Both the position numbers and the translations under genes were made by a program. Shown here in pieces: positions 1 through 5,865 of a stretch of 5,940 bases of DNA; positions within the stretch are counted from its first letter, which is position 1; each line of letters starts with the position of its first letter. The notes under the pieces are model-generated. The model was not told where the DNA came from. It ran no database searches and was given only the letters and a program-made list of their open reading frames with translations. The DNA lies in assembly GCA_017506845.1 (NCBI GenBank), contig JAFVMP010000210.1:1-5940 (forward strand), in the 5' to 3' direction. This DNA is from Campylobacter sp. (GTDB lineage: Bacteria > Campylobacterota > Campylobacteria > Campylobacterales > Campylobacteraceae).

Positions 1-83
1 GGATAATCAAATTTATTTCTGATTAGGGTTTGTAGATATTTAGACTATATATGTTATAAAATTTGAATTATTTTATAATTAGT

Positions 84-132
84 AAAAATAGTTAAAGGAA
101 AATCTACTCCAAGCAGCTACTTGGAGTAGATT
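84..132 (-). terminator. Rho-independent terminator of the aspA-dcuA operon
   Basis: A perfect 13-bp inverted repeat has arms AATCTACTCCAAG (101-113) and its complement (120-132) around a 6-nt loop. It begins 5 nt past the dcuA stop codon. Read on the minus strand, the stem is followed by a U-rich tail (TTTTCCTTT, then more T-rich sequence to about 84). This is the classic layout of an intrinsic terminator for leftward transcription. On the plus strand the stem is followed by TTAAGTG, a poor tail, so it probably works in one direction only. Confidence 0.88.
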
Positions 133-137
133 AAGTG

Positions 138-1481
138 TTAGATTATAGCAGAAGCTATAAAGCCAAATGCAACAGAGAATGCAATAGCTAAAACACCAGG
201 GATTAAGAATGCATGGTTAAATACATATTTACCAAGTCTTGTAGAACCTGTATCATCCATTTGTACAGCACCTAGAAGTGTAGGATATGTAGGTAAAACA
301 AATAGAGCTGATACAGCAGCAAAAGATGCAACTAGCATATATGCATCGCCTGGGTTTGCTGCGCTGATACCTAGAGCTGCTACCACCACTGGAGTGATCG
401 CTTTTGCAGTAGCTGCTTGAGAGTATAGAAGCATAGCTGCAAAGAAGAATATAACAGCAAGAAGTGAAGGAACAGCTTTAACCCAATCACCAGCTAGAGT
501 TTTAATTTCGTTTGTATAGCCACCAACAAATGTATTACCAAGCCATGCAACACCAAGAACACAAACACAAGCAACCATACCTGATTTAAATACGCTTGTA
601 TCAGCTACTTTGCCAACTTCAATTTTACAAAAGATTGTAATAAATGTAGCCACACCAAGCATAAAGCTCATAATCGCTGCATCTCTAGGGACAACTACAT
701 TTTCGATAAGAACTGGTTTTCCGCCAACTTTAGAGATAGCTGTAGCATATAGAACAACTAGTAAAACGCCAATTAAGAATATAGCAACTGATAATTTTGC
801 ACCTGGTTTAAGCTCTTTATTTTGAACGCCAGTTGATGGTTTTACTAGACCTTGAGCTAGACGTTCTTGATATACTGGATCTTTGCTTAGATCAAGGTTA
901 GCAAATAGTGTAATAATTAAAGCTGTAAGCATACAACCAGCAAATGTAGTTACTAACCATAAGCCAATTAGAGTTGGATAACTCCAGCCAAGTGGCTCAA
1001 GAACACCTGTCATATAAACAACAGCAGCACTAACTGGGCTAGCAGTAATAGCTATTTGACTAGATACAACTGCAATTGATAGCGGAGCTGATGGTTTGAT
1101 ATTTTGTTCTTTAGCAACTTCAACAATAACTGGAATCATAGAAAATGCTGTATGACCTGTACCTGCTAAAATTGTTAAGAAGTATGTAACAGTTGGAGCT
1201 AGGAAGTTGATATATTTAGGATTTGAGCGTAAAATTCTCTCAGCTATTTGAACTAAATAATCAAGCCCGCCAGCAAGTTGCATAGCTGAAATTGCTGCAA
1301 TAACTGACATAATAATTAAGATAACATCCCAAGGAATAGATCCTGGTTTCATACCTAGACATAAACCTAGAATAACAACACCGATACCACCGGCGTAACC
1401 GATACCGATACCACCAAGGCGAATACCTACAAAGATAGCGCCTAGTAGAACAATGATTTGTAAAATTAATACAAAATCCAT
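138..1481 (-). CDS. dcuA: Anaerobic C4-dicarboxylate transporter DcuA
   Basis: A 447-residue inner-membrane antiporter of the DcuA/DcuB family. Members exchange aspartate, fumarate or malate for succinate and support fumarate respiration and aspartate uptake. The protein is almost wholly hydrophobic, with many membrane segments. Family blocks are visible: RLGGIGIGYAGG (21-32), GGLDYLVQIAERILRSNPKY (71-90), ILAGTGH (104-110), LLYSQAATAK (351-360), FVLPTYPTLLGAVQMDDTGS (394-413) and FNHAFLIPG (421-429). The YSQAATAK and AVQMDDTG blocks resemble E. coli DcuA rather than DcuB. Length is close to the usual 430-450. The ATG has a strong AAAGGAG site (1487-1493) with 5-nt spacing. It lies 64 nt downstream of aspA, the C. 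jejuni order, so the substrate aspartate and the enzyme that consumes it are probably co-expressed. A strong terminator follows. The assignment to DcuA rather than a close paralogue rests on remembered motifs. Confidence 0.95.
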   Translation of the reverse strand: MDFVLILQIIVLLGAIFVGIRLGGIGIGYAGGIGVVILGLCLGMKPGSIPWDVILIIMSVIAAISAMQLAGGLDYLVQIAERILRSNPKYINFLAPTVTYFLTILAGTGHTAFSMIPVIVEVAKEQNIKPSAPLSIAVVSSQIAITASPVSAAVVYMTGVLEPLGWSYPTLIGLWLVTTFAGCMLTALIITLFANLDLSKDPVYQERLAQGLVKPSTGVQNKELKPGAKLSVAIFLIGVLLVVLYATAISKVGGKPVLIENVVVPRDAAIMSFMLGVATFITIFCKIEVGKVADTSVFKSGMVACVCVLGVAWLGNTFVGGYTNEIKTLAGDWVKAVPSLLAVIFFFAAMLLYSQAATAKAITPVVVAALGISAANPGDAYMLVASFAAVSALFVLPTYPTLLGAVQMDDTGSTRLGKYVFNHAFLIPGVLAIAFSVAFGFIASAII

Positions 1482-1500
1482 AGATTCTCCTTTATTTTGC

Positions 1501-1525
1501 TTGCTAAGAGATCAACTCTTAGCAA
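1501..1525 (-). promoter_or_regulatory. Intercistronic hairpin between aspA and dcuA
   Basis: A perfect 10-bp inverted repeat has arms TTGCTAAGAG (1501-1510) and CTCTTAGCAA (1516-1525) around a 5-nt loop. It sits in the 64-nt spacer, 20 nt past the aspA stop and just upstream of the dcuA ribosome binding site. In the direction of transcription it is followed by GCAAAATAAAGGAG, with no run of T, so it is a poor intrinsic terminator. A role as a 3' stabiliser of aspA mRNA, a processing site or a partial attenuator is inferred. The stem does not cover the dcuA Shine-Dalgarno. Confidence 0.6.
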
Positions 1526-1545
1526 ATTTTAAAACGAAATTTAGA

Positions 1546-2952
1546 TTATTTATTTTCACCCATATGCGGATTAAGCATATTAGCAGGTGTTAGAATTTTA
1601 TCAATCTCTTCTTTTGTTAAATATCCACGCTCTAAGCATATATCTGCAACGCTTTTACCTGTTTGAAGAGCTTCTTTAGCAATGCTAGCTGATTTTTCAT
1701 AGCCGATATATGGGTTAAATGCTGTAACAATACCAATTGAATTATAAACAAAATCGCTACAAATTTTTTCATTAGCTGTGATACCATCTATACATTTATC
1801 AGCTAGAGTTTTCATAGCTTTTTCAAGCATAATAATTGAATTAAATAAGCTATAAGCCACAACTGGTTCAAATACATTTAGTTGTAATTGTCCGCCTTCG
1901 CAAGCAAATGTAACAGTAACATCTGATCCAATAACTGAATAGCAAACTTGATTTACAACTTCAGGAATAACTGGATTTACCTTACCTGGCATAATTGAGC
2001 TACCTGGTTGCATTTTTGGTAGATTGATTTCATTTAGACCACATTTTGGACCAGAGCTTAGAAGTCTTAAATCGTTACATACTTTAGATAGTTTTGTTGC
2101 TACCCTTTTTAAAACACCTGAAATTTGTACATATACGCCAGTATCTTGTGTAGCTTCTATTAGATCTTCAGCCACTTTATACTCGTGTCCAGTTACTTCT
2201 CTTAGTTTTTGTTCTACCACTTTTGGATAATCTGGGTGAGAGTTAATACCAGTACCAATAGCCGTACCACCTAGGTTAACTTCTAATACAAGTTTTCTAA
2301 CTTCTAGAATTCTTTCTATATCTTCACCGATCATTACAGCAAATGTTTTAAATTCACGACCAAGTGTCATAGGTACAGCATCTTGAAGTTGAGTTCTACC
2401 CATTTTTAATACATCTTTGAATTCTTCAGCTTTTCTCTCATATGATTTTTTTAGATATCCCATAGCTGTTGCTAGGTCAGTTAGATAATCATGTAAAGCT
2501 AAGTGAAGTGCAGTTGGATATGCATCGTTTGTACTTTGGCTTAAGTTTACATGGTCATTTGGATGAAGGAATTGATATTCGCCTTTTTTATGACCTAAAT
2601 ACTCAAGCGCAAGATTTGCAATAACTTCATTTGCATTCATATTTGTAGAAGTACCAGCACCACCTTGGATCATATCTACGACAAATTGGTCATAATAGCC
2701 ACCTGCTAAAATTTTATCGCATGCTGCTATGATTGCACCCTCTTTTTCTTTATCTAGCAATCCTAGTTCGCAGTTTGCCATTGCAGCTGCTTTTTTAACT
2801 CTTGCTAGAGCACGAACAAATCTAGGAAAATTTTTTAATCTATCATGAGAAATATTAAAATTCTCAACAGCTCTAAAAGTTTGAACGCCATAGTACACAT
2901 CATCGCTAATTTCTAATTCACCGATAAAATCGTGTTCTTTTCTTGTTCCCAT
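1546..2952 (-). CDS. aspA: Aspartate ammonia-lyase (aspartase)
   Basis: A 468-residue cytoplasmic homotetrameric lyase that converts L-aspartate to fumarate and ammonia. The fumarate can be respired or enter the citric acid cycle. It belongs to the class II fumarase/aspartase superfamily. Conserved regions are visible: GAGTSTNMNANEV (98-110), LSQSTNDAYPTA (137-148), GRTQLQDAVPMTLG (185-198) and the signature loop GSSIMPGKVNP (317-327), whose Ser318 is the expected catalytic base, with Lys324 and Asn326 alongside. The GRTQLQDA form (Gln188) favours aspartase over fumarase C, which typically has GRTHLQDA. Length matches the usual 465-480 residues. The ATG is preceded by AAAGGAG (2959-2965) at 6-nt spacing. 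dcuA lies downstream in the same unit, giving an aspartate uptake and breakdown pair. Aspartase is central to Campylobacter, which lives largely on amino and organic acids. In C. jejuni this locus is reported to respond to oxygen limitation and alternative electron acceptors through RacRS. Whether that holds here is not shown by the sequence. Confidence 0.97.
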   Translation of the reverse strand: MGTRKEHDFIGELEISDDVYYGVQTFRAVENFNISHDRLKNFPRFVRALARVKKAAAMANCELGLLDKEKEGAIIAACDKILAGGYYDQFVVDMIQGGAGTSTNMNANEVIANLALEYLGHKKGEYQFLHPNDHVNLSQSTNDAYPTALHLALHDYLTDLATAMGYLKKSYERKAEEFKDVLKMGRTQLQDAVPMTLGREFKTFAVMIGEDIERILEVRKLVLEVNLGGTAIGTGINSHPDYPKVVEQKLREVTGHEYKVAEDLIEATQDTGVYVQISGVLKRVATKLSKVCNDLRLLSSGPKCGLNEINLPKMQPGSSIMPGKVNPVIPEVVNQVCYSVIGSDVTVTFACEGGQLQLNVFEPVVAYSLFNSIIMLEKAMKTLADKCIDGITANEKICSDFVYNSIGIVTAFNPYIGYEKSASIAKEALQTGKSVADICLERGYLTKEEIDKILTPANMLNPHMGENK

Positions 2953-2984
2953 TTTTATCTCCTTTGATAAATATTTCGGTTAAA

Positions 2985-2990
2985 ATTTTA
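2985..2990 (-). promoter_or_regulatory. Candidate -10 element for the aspA operon
   Basis: On the minus strand, TAAAAT matches the -10 consensus at five of six bases and lies about 33 nt upstream of the aspA ATG. No convincing -35 is seen, which is common for Campylobacter sigma70 promoters. The whole gap is so AT-rich that chance matches are expected. An alternative TATAAT on the minus strand lies at 3121-3126 and would give a leader of about 160 nt. Only the location of a promoter somewhere in 2966-3227 is reasonably secure. Confidence 0.3.
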
Positions 2991-3010
2991 TTACCTTATT
3001 ACTTAATCTA

Positions 3011-3027
3011 TTTTGAAAATTTCAAAA
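3011..3027. promoter_or_regulatory. Perfect 17-nt inverted repeat upstream of aspA (possible operator)
   Basis: TTTTGAAA, one central A, then TTTCAAAA forms a perfect 8+1+8 dyad. It lies 58-75 nt upstream of the aspA start codon. The core TTGA-N5-TCAA resembles a CRP/FNR-type half-site arrangement, but the spacer is one base shorter than the usual N6, so no regulator is assigned. It is placed where a regulator of the aspA-dcuA operon could bind. Being A/T-rich, part of the symmetry may be chance. Confidence 0.4.
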
Positions 3028-3169
3028 AAGACCTTCAAATGCCGAATTTACGGGGATTAAAATTTGGCGATTATGGATTTTTGGGCTTTTAAAAGAGTAT
3101 TATTTTTTTTAAAATGTTATATTATAATTGATGTTTAATTTTATTTTAATTTAATTTATATTGAAATTT

Positions 3170-3196
3170 AGTCCCAAAAAATGAGAATTTGGGACT
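3170..3196 (-). terminator. Hairpin downstream of the AI-2E permease gene, possible terminator
   Basis: A perfect 9-bp inverted repeat has arms AGTCCCAAA (3170-3178) and TTTGGGACT (3188-3196) around a 9-nt loop. It starts 31 nt past the permease stop codon. The GGGAC/GTCCC core is notably GC-rich for this region. After the stem, minus-strand transcription meets AAATTTCAATATAAATTAA, AT-rich but without a clean U run, so termination may be weak or the hairpin may only mark the mRNA 3' end. It would separate the moaDE-permease unit from the aspA unit. Confidence 0.5.
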
Positions 3197-3227
3197 TGTT
3201 AAGTAAGATTTTGTTTAAATTTATAGC

Positions 3228-4232
3228 TTATTTTACTTTATTGCTTAGCAAGATTGAGATAAATTTAGTATTTGGATTTGCATCTAGAGCAATTTTTATA
3301 CTCATAGTAAGCGGTACAGCTAAAAACATTCCGCCAATGCCAAAAACAAACCCCCAAAATAGTAAGCTTAAAATTACTACTAGTGTAGAAATACCAAGTC
3401 CTTTGCCAAGAAATCTAGGCTCGATAAAGTTTCCAATAGCAATATTTACAACCAAATATATTAAAGTAAGCCACAAGGTTGCACTTAAATCATTCACAGC
3501 TAAACTAACTAAAATAGCAGGAACTGCTGCAATAATAGATCCTATTGTGGGGATATAGTTTAAAATACAAGCCAAAATCGCCCAAAGCGAGGCGTGTGGT
3601 ACATCAAAAAATATTAAAAATCCCCACACAATCACTCCAGTAGCAATTGATGAAATGGTTTTAATAGCTAGGTAATGTTTTAAATTTGATATAAATGTAC
3701 TAGCAATATCTAAAGCTATAGGATTTTTGGAGGCAAAATACTCGACCTTGTCTTTAAAAATCTGCGCTTCAAATAAAATAAATGCTAAAAGCAAAAATAC
3801 TAAAAAAGATTGCGTAACTATTCCGCCTGTTTGAACTAATAAATTTGAAGTAGTTGCTAAGAGCTTGTCTATATTTATAAAGCTTAATATATTATTACTT
3901 ATATCGATATTTGCGTTAGTTTTTAAATATATTACTAGATTATCCATAAATATATCAATTTTAGCTTTATAAAGCGGCAAATCAGCACTAAATCCTAAAA
4001 GTGCCGTAGCAATCACATTACCTAAAATCCAAAGCCCACTACCACAAATCCCAATCAAAATTATAAAAGCAAAAAAGCGATTAATATGCACTTTGCTCAT
4101 TAACTCCAATACCGGATATACTATTATTGAAATAAATACAGCTAGCAAAAACGGCACAACAATAGAACTAGCAAGACTAAGCCCGCCAATAATAATTACA
4201 AAACTAGCAATTGCTACTAGATTATATCTCAA
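3228..4232 (-). CDS. AI-2E family transporter (PerM/TqsA-like permease)
   Basis: A 334-residue polytopic inner-membrane protein of the AI-2E transporter family (PF01594). Members have been linked to autoinducer-2 export (TqsA) or Na+(Li+)/H+ antiport, but most have no known substrate. It has the family layout: N-terminal membrane segments at about 5-38 and 52-80, a hydrophilic stretch at about 83-135, then C-terminal segments from about 140. Two diagnostic blocks are clear: LNYIPTIGSIIAAVPAI (224-240) and NFIEPRFLGKGLG (268-280), followed by FWGFVFGIGGMFLAVPLT (292-309). Length is typical of the family. The start is TTG, chosen because AAAGGG (4239-4244) sits 6 nt upstream and the N-terminus fits the family. 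It lies 18 nt past moaE, so it is probably cotranscribed with moaDE, although no functional link to molybdopterin is known. A hairpin follows the stop. Confidence 0.93.
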   Translation of the reverse strand: MRYNLVAIASFVIIIGGLSLASSIVVPFLLAVFISIIVYPVLELMSKVHINRFFAFIILIGICGSGLWILGNVIATALLGFSADLPLYKAKIDIFMDNLVIYLKTNANIDISNNILSFINIDKLLATTSNLLVQTGGIVTQSFLVFLLLAFILFEAQIFKDKVEYFASKNPIALDIASTFISNLKHYLAIKTISSIATGVIVWGFLIFFDVPHASLWAILACILNYIPTIGSIIAAVPAILVSLAVNDLSATLWLTLIYLVVNIAIGNFIEPRFLGKGLGISTLVVILSLLFWGFVFGIGGMFLAVPLTMSIKIALDANPNTKFISILLSNKVK

Positions 4233-4238
4233 ATTTAT

Positions 4239-4244
4239 CCCTTT
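4239..4244 (-). promoter_or_regulatory. Ribosome binding site supporting the TTG start of the permease
   Basis: Minus-strand AAAGGG lies in the 18-nt gap after moaE, 6 nt before the TTG codon at 4230-4232. This spacing matches the other genes here and supports TTG as the initiation codon rather than a later ATG, which would remove conserved N-terminal membrane sequence. Confidence 0.75.
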
Positions 4245-4250
4245 ATATAT

Positions 4251-4685
4251 TTAGGCTAAGATACCTGCATTTTGCAGTTTTTGACTTCGCTCAAGAGCAT
4301 AGACTCTCTTTTGGCCTATTAAATCATATTTCCATATTGGTGCGTTTGCCTTAAAATCTTCAACAAATTCATTTATTAGTTTAAGTGCTACTTTTCTTTG
4401 TGGGCTACAAACTCCAGCTATAAAGCTGCTTTCATGTACCGCCACATCGCCCCTGCTATGTGCCATTAAGATTATAGCATTTTGAGATTTTGCTATCTCT
4501 TGCCACTTATTAAACCACGCTTTTAAAATCGGCTCATATAGATCAAAACTAAGCCCACTTATACCATTTTCATCTCGCACTACGCCTACAAAACTCATAA
4601 TAGCGCCATAATTTTTGAGCTTATTATCGCTATACCATCGGCTAGTTATTTCATTTGCGTCTAGATTGCCATCATAAATTTCCAT
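4251..4685 (-). CDS. moaE: Molybdopterin synthase catalytic subunit MoaE
   Basis: A 144-residue large subunit of molybdopterin synthase. With thiocarboxylated MoaD it inserts two sulfurs into cyclic pyranopterin monophosphate (precursor Z) to make molybdopterin in the cytoplasm. Family features are SFVGVVRDENG (31-41, with the conserved Arg37), a central block HSRGDVAVHESSFIAGV (76-92), and FKANAPIWKYD (111-121), whose Lys112 and Lys119 correspond to the two key lysines of E. coli MoaE. The HR pair found before the last helix in E. coli MoaE reads QR here (97-98). The start is set at the ATG at 4683-4685 because GGAGG (4691-4695) lies 5 nt upstream and MoaE proteins begin near here. The frame stays open to an ATG at 4733 inside moaD, but those 16 extra residues are moaD sequence read in another frame. 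The start is one base past the moaD stop, so translation is probably coupled. Confidence 0.93.
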   Translation of the reverse strand: MEIYDGNLDANEITSRWYSDNKLKNYGAIMSFVGVVRDENGISGLSFDLYEPILKAWFNKWQEIAKSQNAIILMAHSRGDVAVHESSFIAGVCSPQRKVALKLINEFVEDFKANAPIWKYDLIGQKRVYALERSQKLQNAGILA

Positions 4686-4686
4686 C

Positions 4687-4908
4687 TTAACCTCCACAAA
4701 CTGGTGGTAAAATGCAAATTCTATCACCATCATTTAGCCTAGTATTTATATCACTTGCAATTTCATCATTGATTGCTACAGCGCATAATTCTAGCCATTT
4801 TGATACTTGTTCATTTTGGGCTAAAATTTCCTTAAGCTCTTTTAAGTTTGCAACTTCAAGCTCCATTGCATCAAGTCCAATTGGTCCTAAAAACTCCACT
4901 TTTACCAT
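4687..4908 (-). CDS. moaD: Molybdopterin synthase sulfur carrier subunit MoaD
   Basis: A 73-residue ubiquitin-like sulfur carrier. Its C-terminal glycine is adenylated by a MoeB-type enzyme and converted to a thiocarboxylate, which donates sulfur within the MoaD2-MoaE2 complex. The protein shows the family hallmarks: an N-terminal beta strand (MVKVEFLGPIG), the segment VAINDEIASDINTRLNDGDRICILPPVCGG with the NDGD turn (59-62), and the essential terminal Gly72-Gly73. Length is typical (70-85). The ATG is preceded by TAAAGGA, which overlaps the stop codon of the NFACT-like gene; that stop is only 9 nt upstream. moaE follows after one base. The partner adenylyltransferase and the rest of the moa pathway are not in this window. 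Confidence 0.94.
   Translation of the reverse strand: MVKVEFLGPIGLDAMELEVANLKELKEILAQNEQVSKWLELCAVAINDEIASDINTRLNDGDRICILPPVCGG
4691..4695 (-). promoter_or_regulatory. moaE ribosome binding site inside the moaD Gly-Gly codons
   Basis: Minus-strand GGAGG is formed by the last two moaD sense codons, GGA GGT, just before TAA. It is 5 nt from the moaE ATG. The same bases therefore encode MoaD's functional tail and recruit ribosomes for its partner, and this decides the moaE start. Confidence 0.8.
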
Positions 4909-4917
4909 ATTTTTCCT

Positions 4918-5727
4918 TTAAATTTTAATAACTATAGTTTTATAATTTACATAATTTACAAAGGCTCCATTTTGGATTTTTACATTTTGCCTTTTAGTAT
5001 AATCAACCTCATAGCTACCGCTAGATTTAGTGCTAAATTGAACACAAAGCTTGGCCGCAAATAGCGTAATTTCCTCGCTTAAATTTAGCTTATTAGATTT
5101 AACAATAACATGTGTGCTAGCCCTATCTTTTAAATGAAACCAAAAATCATCTTTTTTGGCATTTTTTAGCAAAAACTCATTTCCTTTTTGGCTCTTACCA
5201 AGGCTTATTTTATATCCATTTATATAGAAATTTTCTACCAAATCGTTAAATTTAGCCTCGCTTTTTTGTGCTTGCTTTTTAGGAGATAAGATCTCTATCT
5301 CATTAGCATCATTACTAGCATTTATAGCATTTTTTAATGAATTTAAAAATTCTAATTTAGTGATTAAATTCTCTTTTTGTATCTCTATATTTGCAGCCTT
5401 TTGACGCAGCTTTTTACTAGTTTTAAACATCTCATTTGCGGCAATTTTTGGTGAAGAATCAATAGTAATTTGAATAATATTGCCACTATAATCTATAAGC
5501 TTTAAATCTCTATCATAATCATTTAAATTATGCAAATTTGCAATTATTAAATTTGCTTTTTGATTTAACTCTTTTGCCATATTCTCAAGTTCATCGCTAG
5601 TTTGAAGTATATTTAAATTTGAGTTTAAAACCTCAATTTTTTTATCTATATTTGCTATTTTGTTTGCTTTAATTTGCTCTAGATTTTTTAAAGAAACTAA
5701 AAAGGGTTGAATAATCGCTTTGAAAAT
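4918..5727 (-). pseudogene. 5'-truncated NFACT family (RqcH/Rqc2/FbpA-like) gene lacking NFACT-N
   Basis: Full NFACT proteins (about 435 residues in C. jejuni, often annotated as fibronectin-binding) bind stalled 50S subunits and peptidyl-tRNA in ribosome quality control. Here the coiled-coil middle and C-terminal NFACT-R (DUF814) domain remain. Counting from the ATG at 5580, the coiled coil spans about 45-115, then NGYKISLGKSQKGNEFLL (121-138), DDFWFHLKDRASTHVIVK (144-161) and VDYTKRQNVK (192-201). The C-terminus looks complete. NFACT-like sequence continues upstream of that ATG for 49 more codons (for example NKIDINAIKKIEVLN) to a stop at 5728-5730. That stretch has no ATG, GTG or TTG, so the true start has been lost with the roughly 170-180-residue NFACT-N domain. 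No NFACT-N sequence is seen in any minus-strand frame up to 5865. The ATG at 5580 has only a weak upstream GAG. A short NFACT-R-only protein of 220 residues could still be made. moaD follows after 9 nt. Confidence 0.75.
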
Positions 5728-5747
5728 TTAATAAAATGTTGTATAAT
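5720..5747 (+). promoter_or_regulatory. Sigma70-type promoter for the plus-strand gene at the right edge
   Basis: TTGAAA (5720-5725, five of six to the -35 consensus) is followed by a 16-nt spacer and a perfect TATAAT (5742-5747). Transcription would begin near 5754. The -35 lies within the upstream end of the NFACT remnant's reading frame and the -10 just beyond it, so the promoter straddles the point where the NFACT sequence ends. No other plus-strand -10 in the region has a matching -35. Confidence 0.65.
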
Positions 5748-5753
5748 CTAAAT

Positions 5754-5865
5754 AAGTAAATAAATCTTTAAAAGCACTAAAAAGTGGTATTATGTCTGTC
5801 GTAATATCGGTAAAATGGGGCTTTGAGAGGGATTGTATCAAGTTTTAAAAGGGAGGACAACTATT
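5754..5865 (+). other. Long 5' leader with a possible 18-codon upstream ORF
   Basis: Between the predicted start site and the next gene lie about 110 nt. An ATG at 5792 opens an 18-codon frame (MSVVISVKWGFERDCIKF) that ends with TAA at 5846-5848, 17 nt before the main ATG. Its own ribosome binding site is weak (AAAGTGG at 5781-5787). A small hairpin, CACT-AAAA-AGTG (5775-5786), sits ahead of it. No known riboswitch is recognised. The leader is less A/T-dominated around 5795-5860 than its flanks. Whether the mini-ORF is translated is unknown. Confidence 0.25.

Noticed and set aside
1..83. Possible promoter or gene start at the left edge (TATAAT-like strings)
   Set aside because: The stretch is almost all A/T, with no paired -35, no ribosome binding site and no open frame, so nothing can be supported there.
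3086..3095. The palindrome CTTTTAAAAG
   Set aside because: It is a short, A/T-only core, expected by chance in this gap, with no placement relative to a promoter that would suggest a role.
3103..3110. A run of eight T in the gap upstream of aspA as a phase-variable tract
   Set aside because: Phase variation in Campylobacter mostly uses poly-G/C tracts. Short A/T runs are expected by chance in such AT-rich spacers.
3181..3558. An open plus-strand frame of 125 codons opposite the permease
   Set aside because: It lies antisense to a well-recognised AI-2E family gene, has no convincing ribosome binding site, and starts inside the hairpin downstream of that gene. It is a shadow frame.
4686..4733. 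A longer moaE start at the ATG at 4733
   Set aside because: The extra residues are moaD sequence in another frame and have no MoaE counterpart. The ATG at 4685 has GGAGG at 5-nt spacing.
5578..5580. Treating the ATG at 5580 as the normal start of the NFACT-like gene
   Set aside because: Family-like sequence continues 49 codons upstream, and the ATG has only a weak ribosome binding site. It is an internal methionine of a truncated gene, though it might be used by default.
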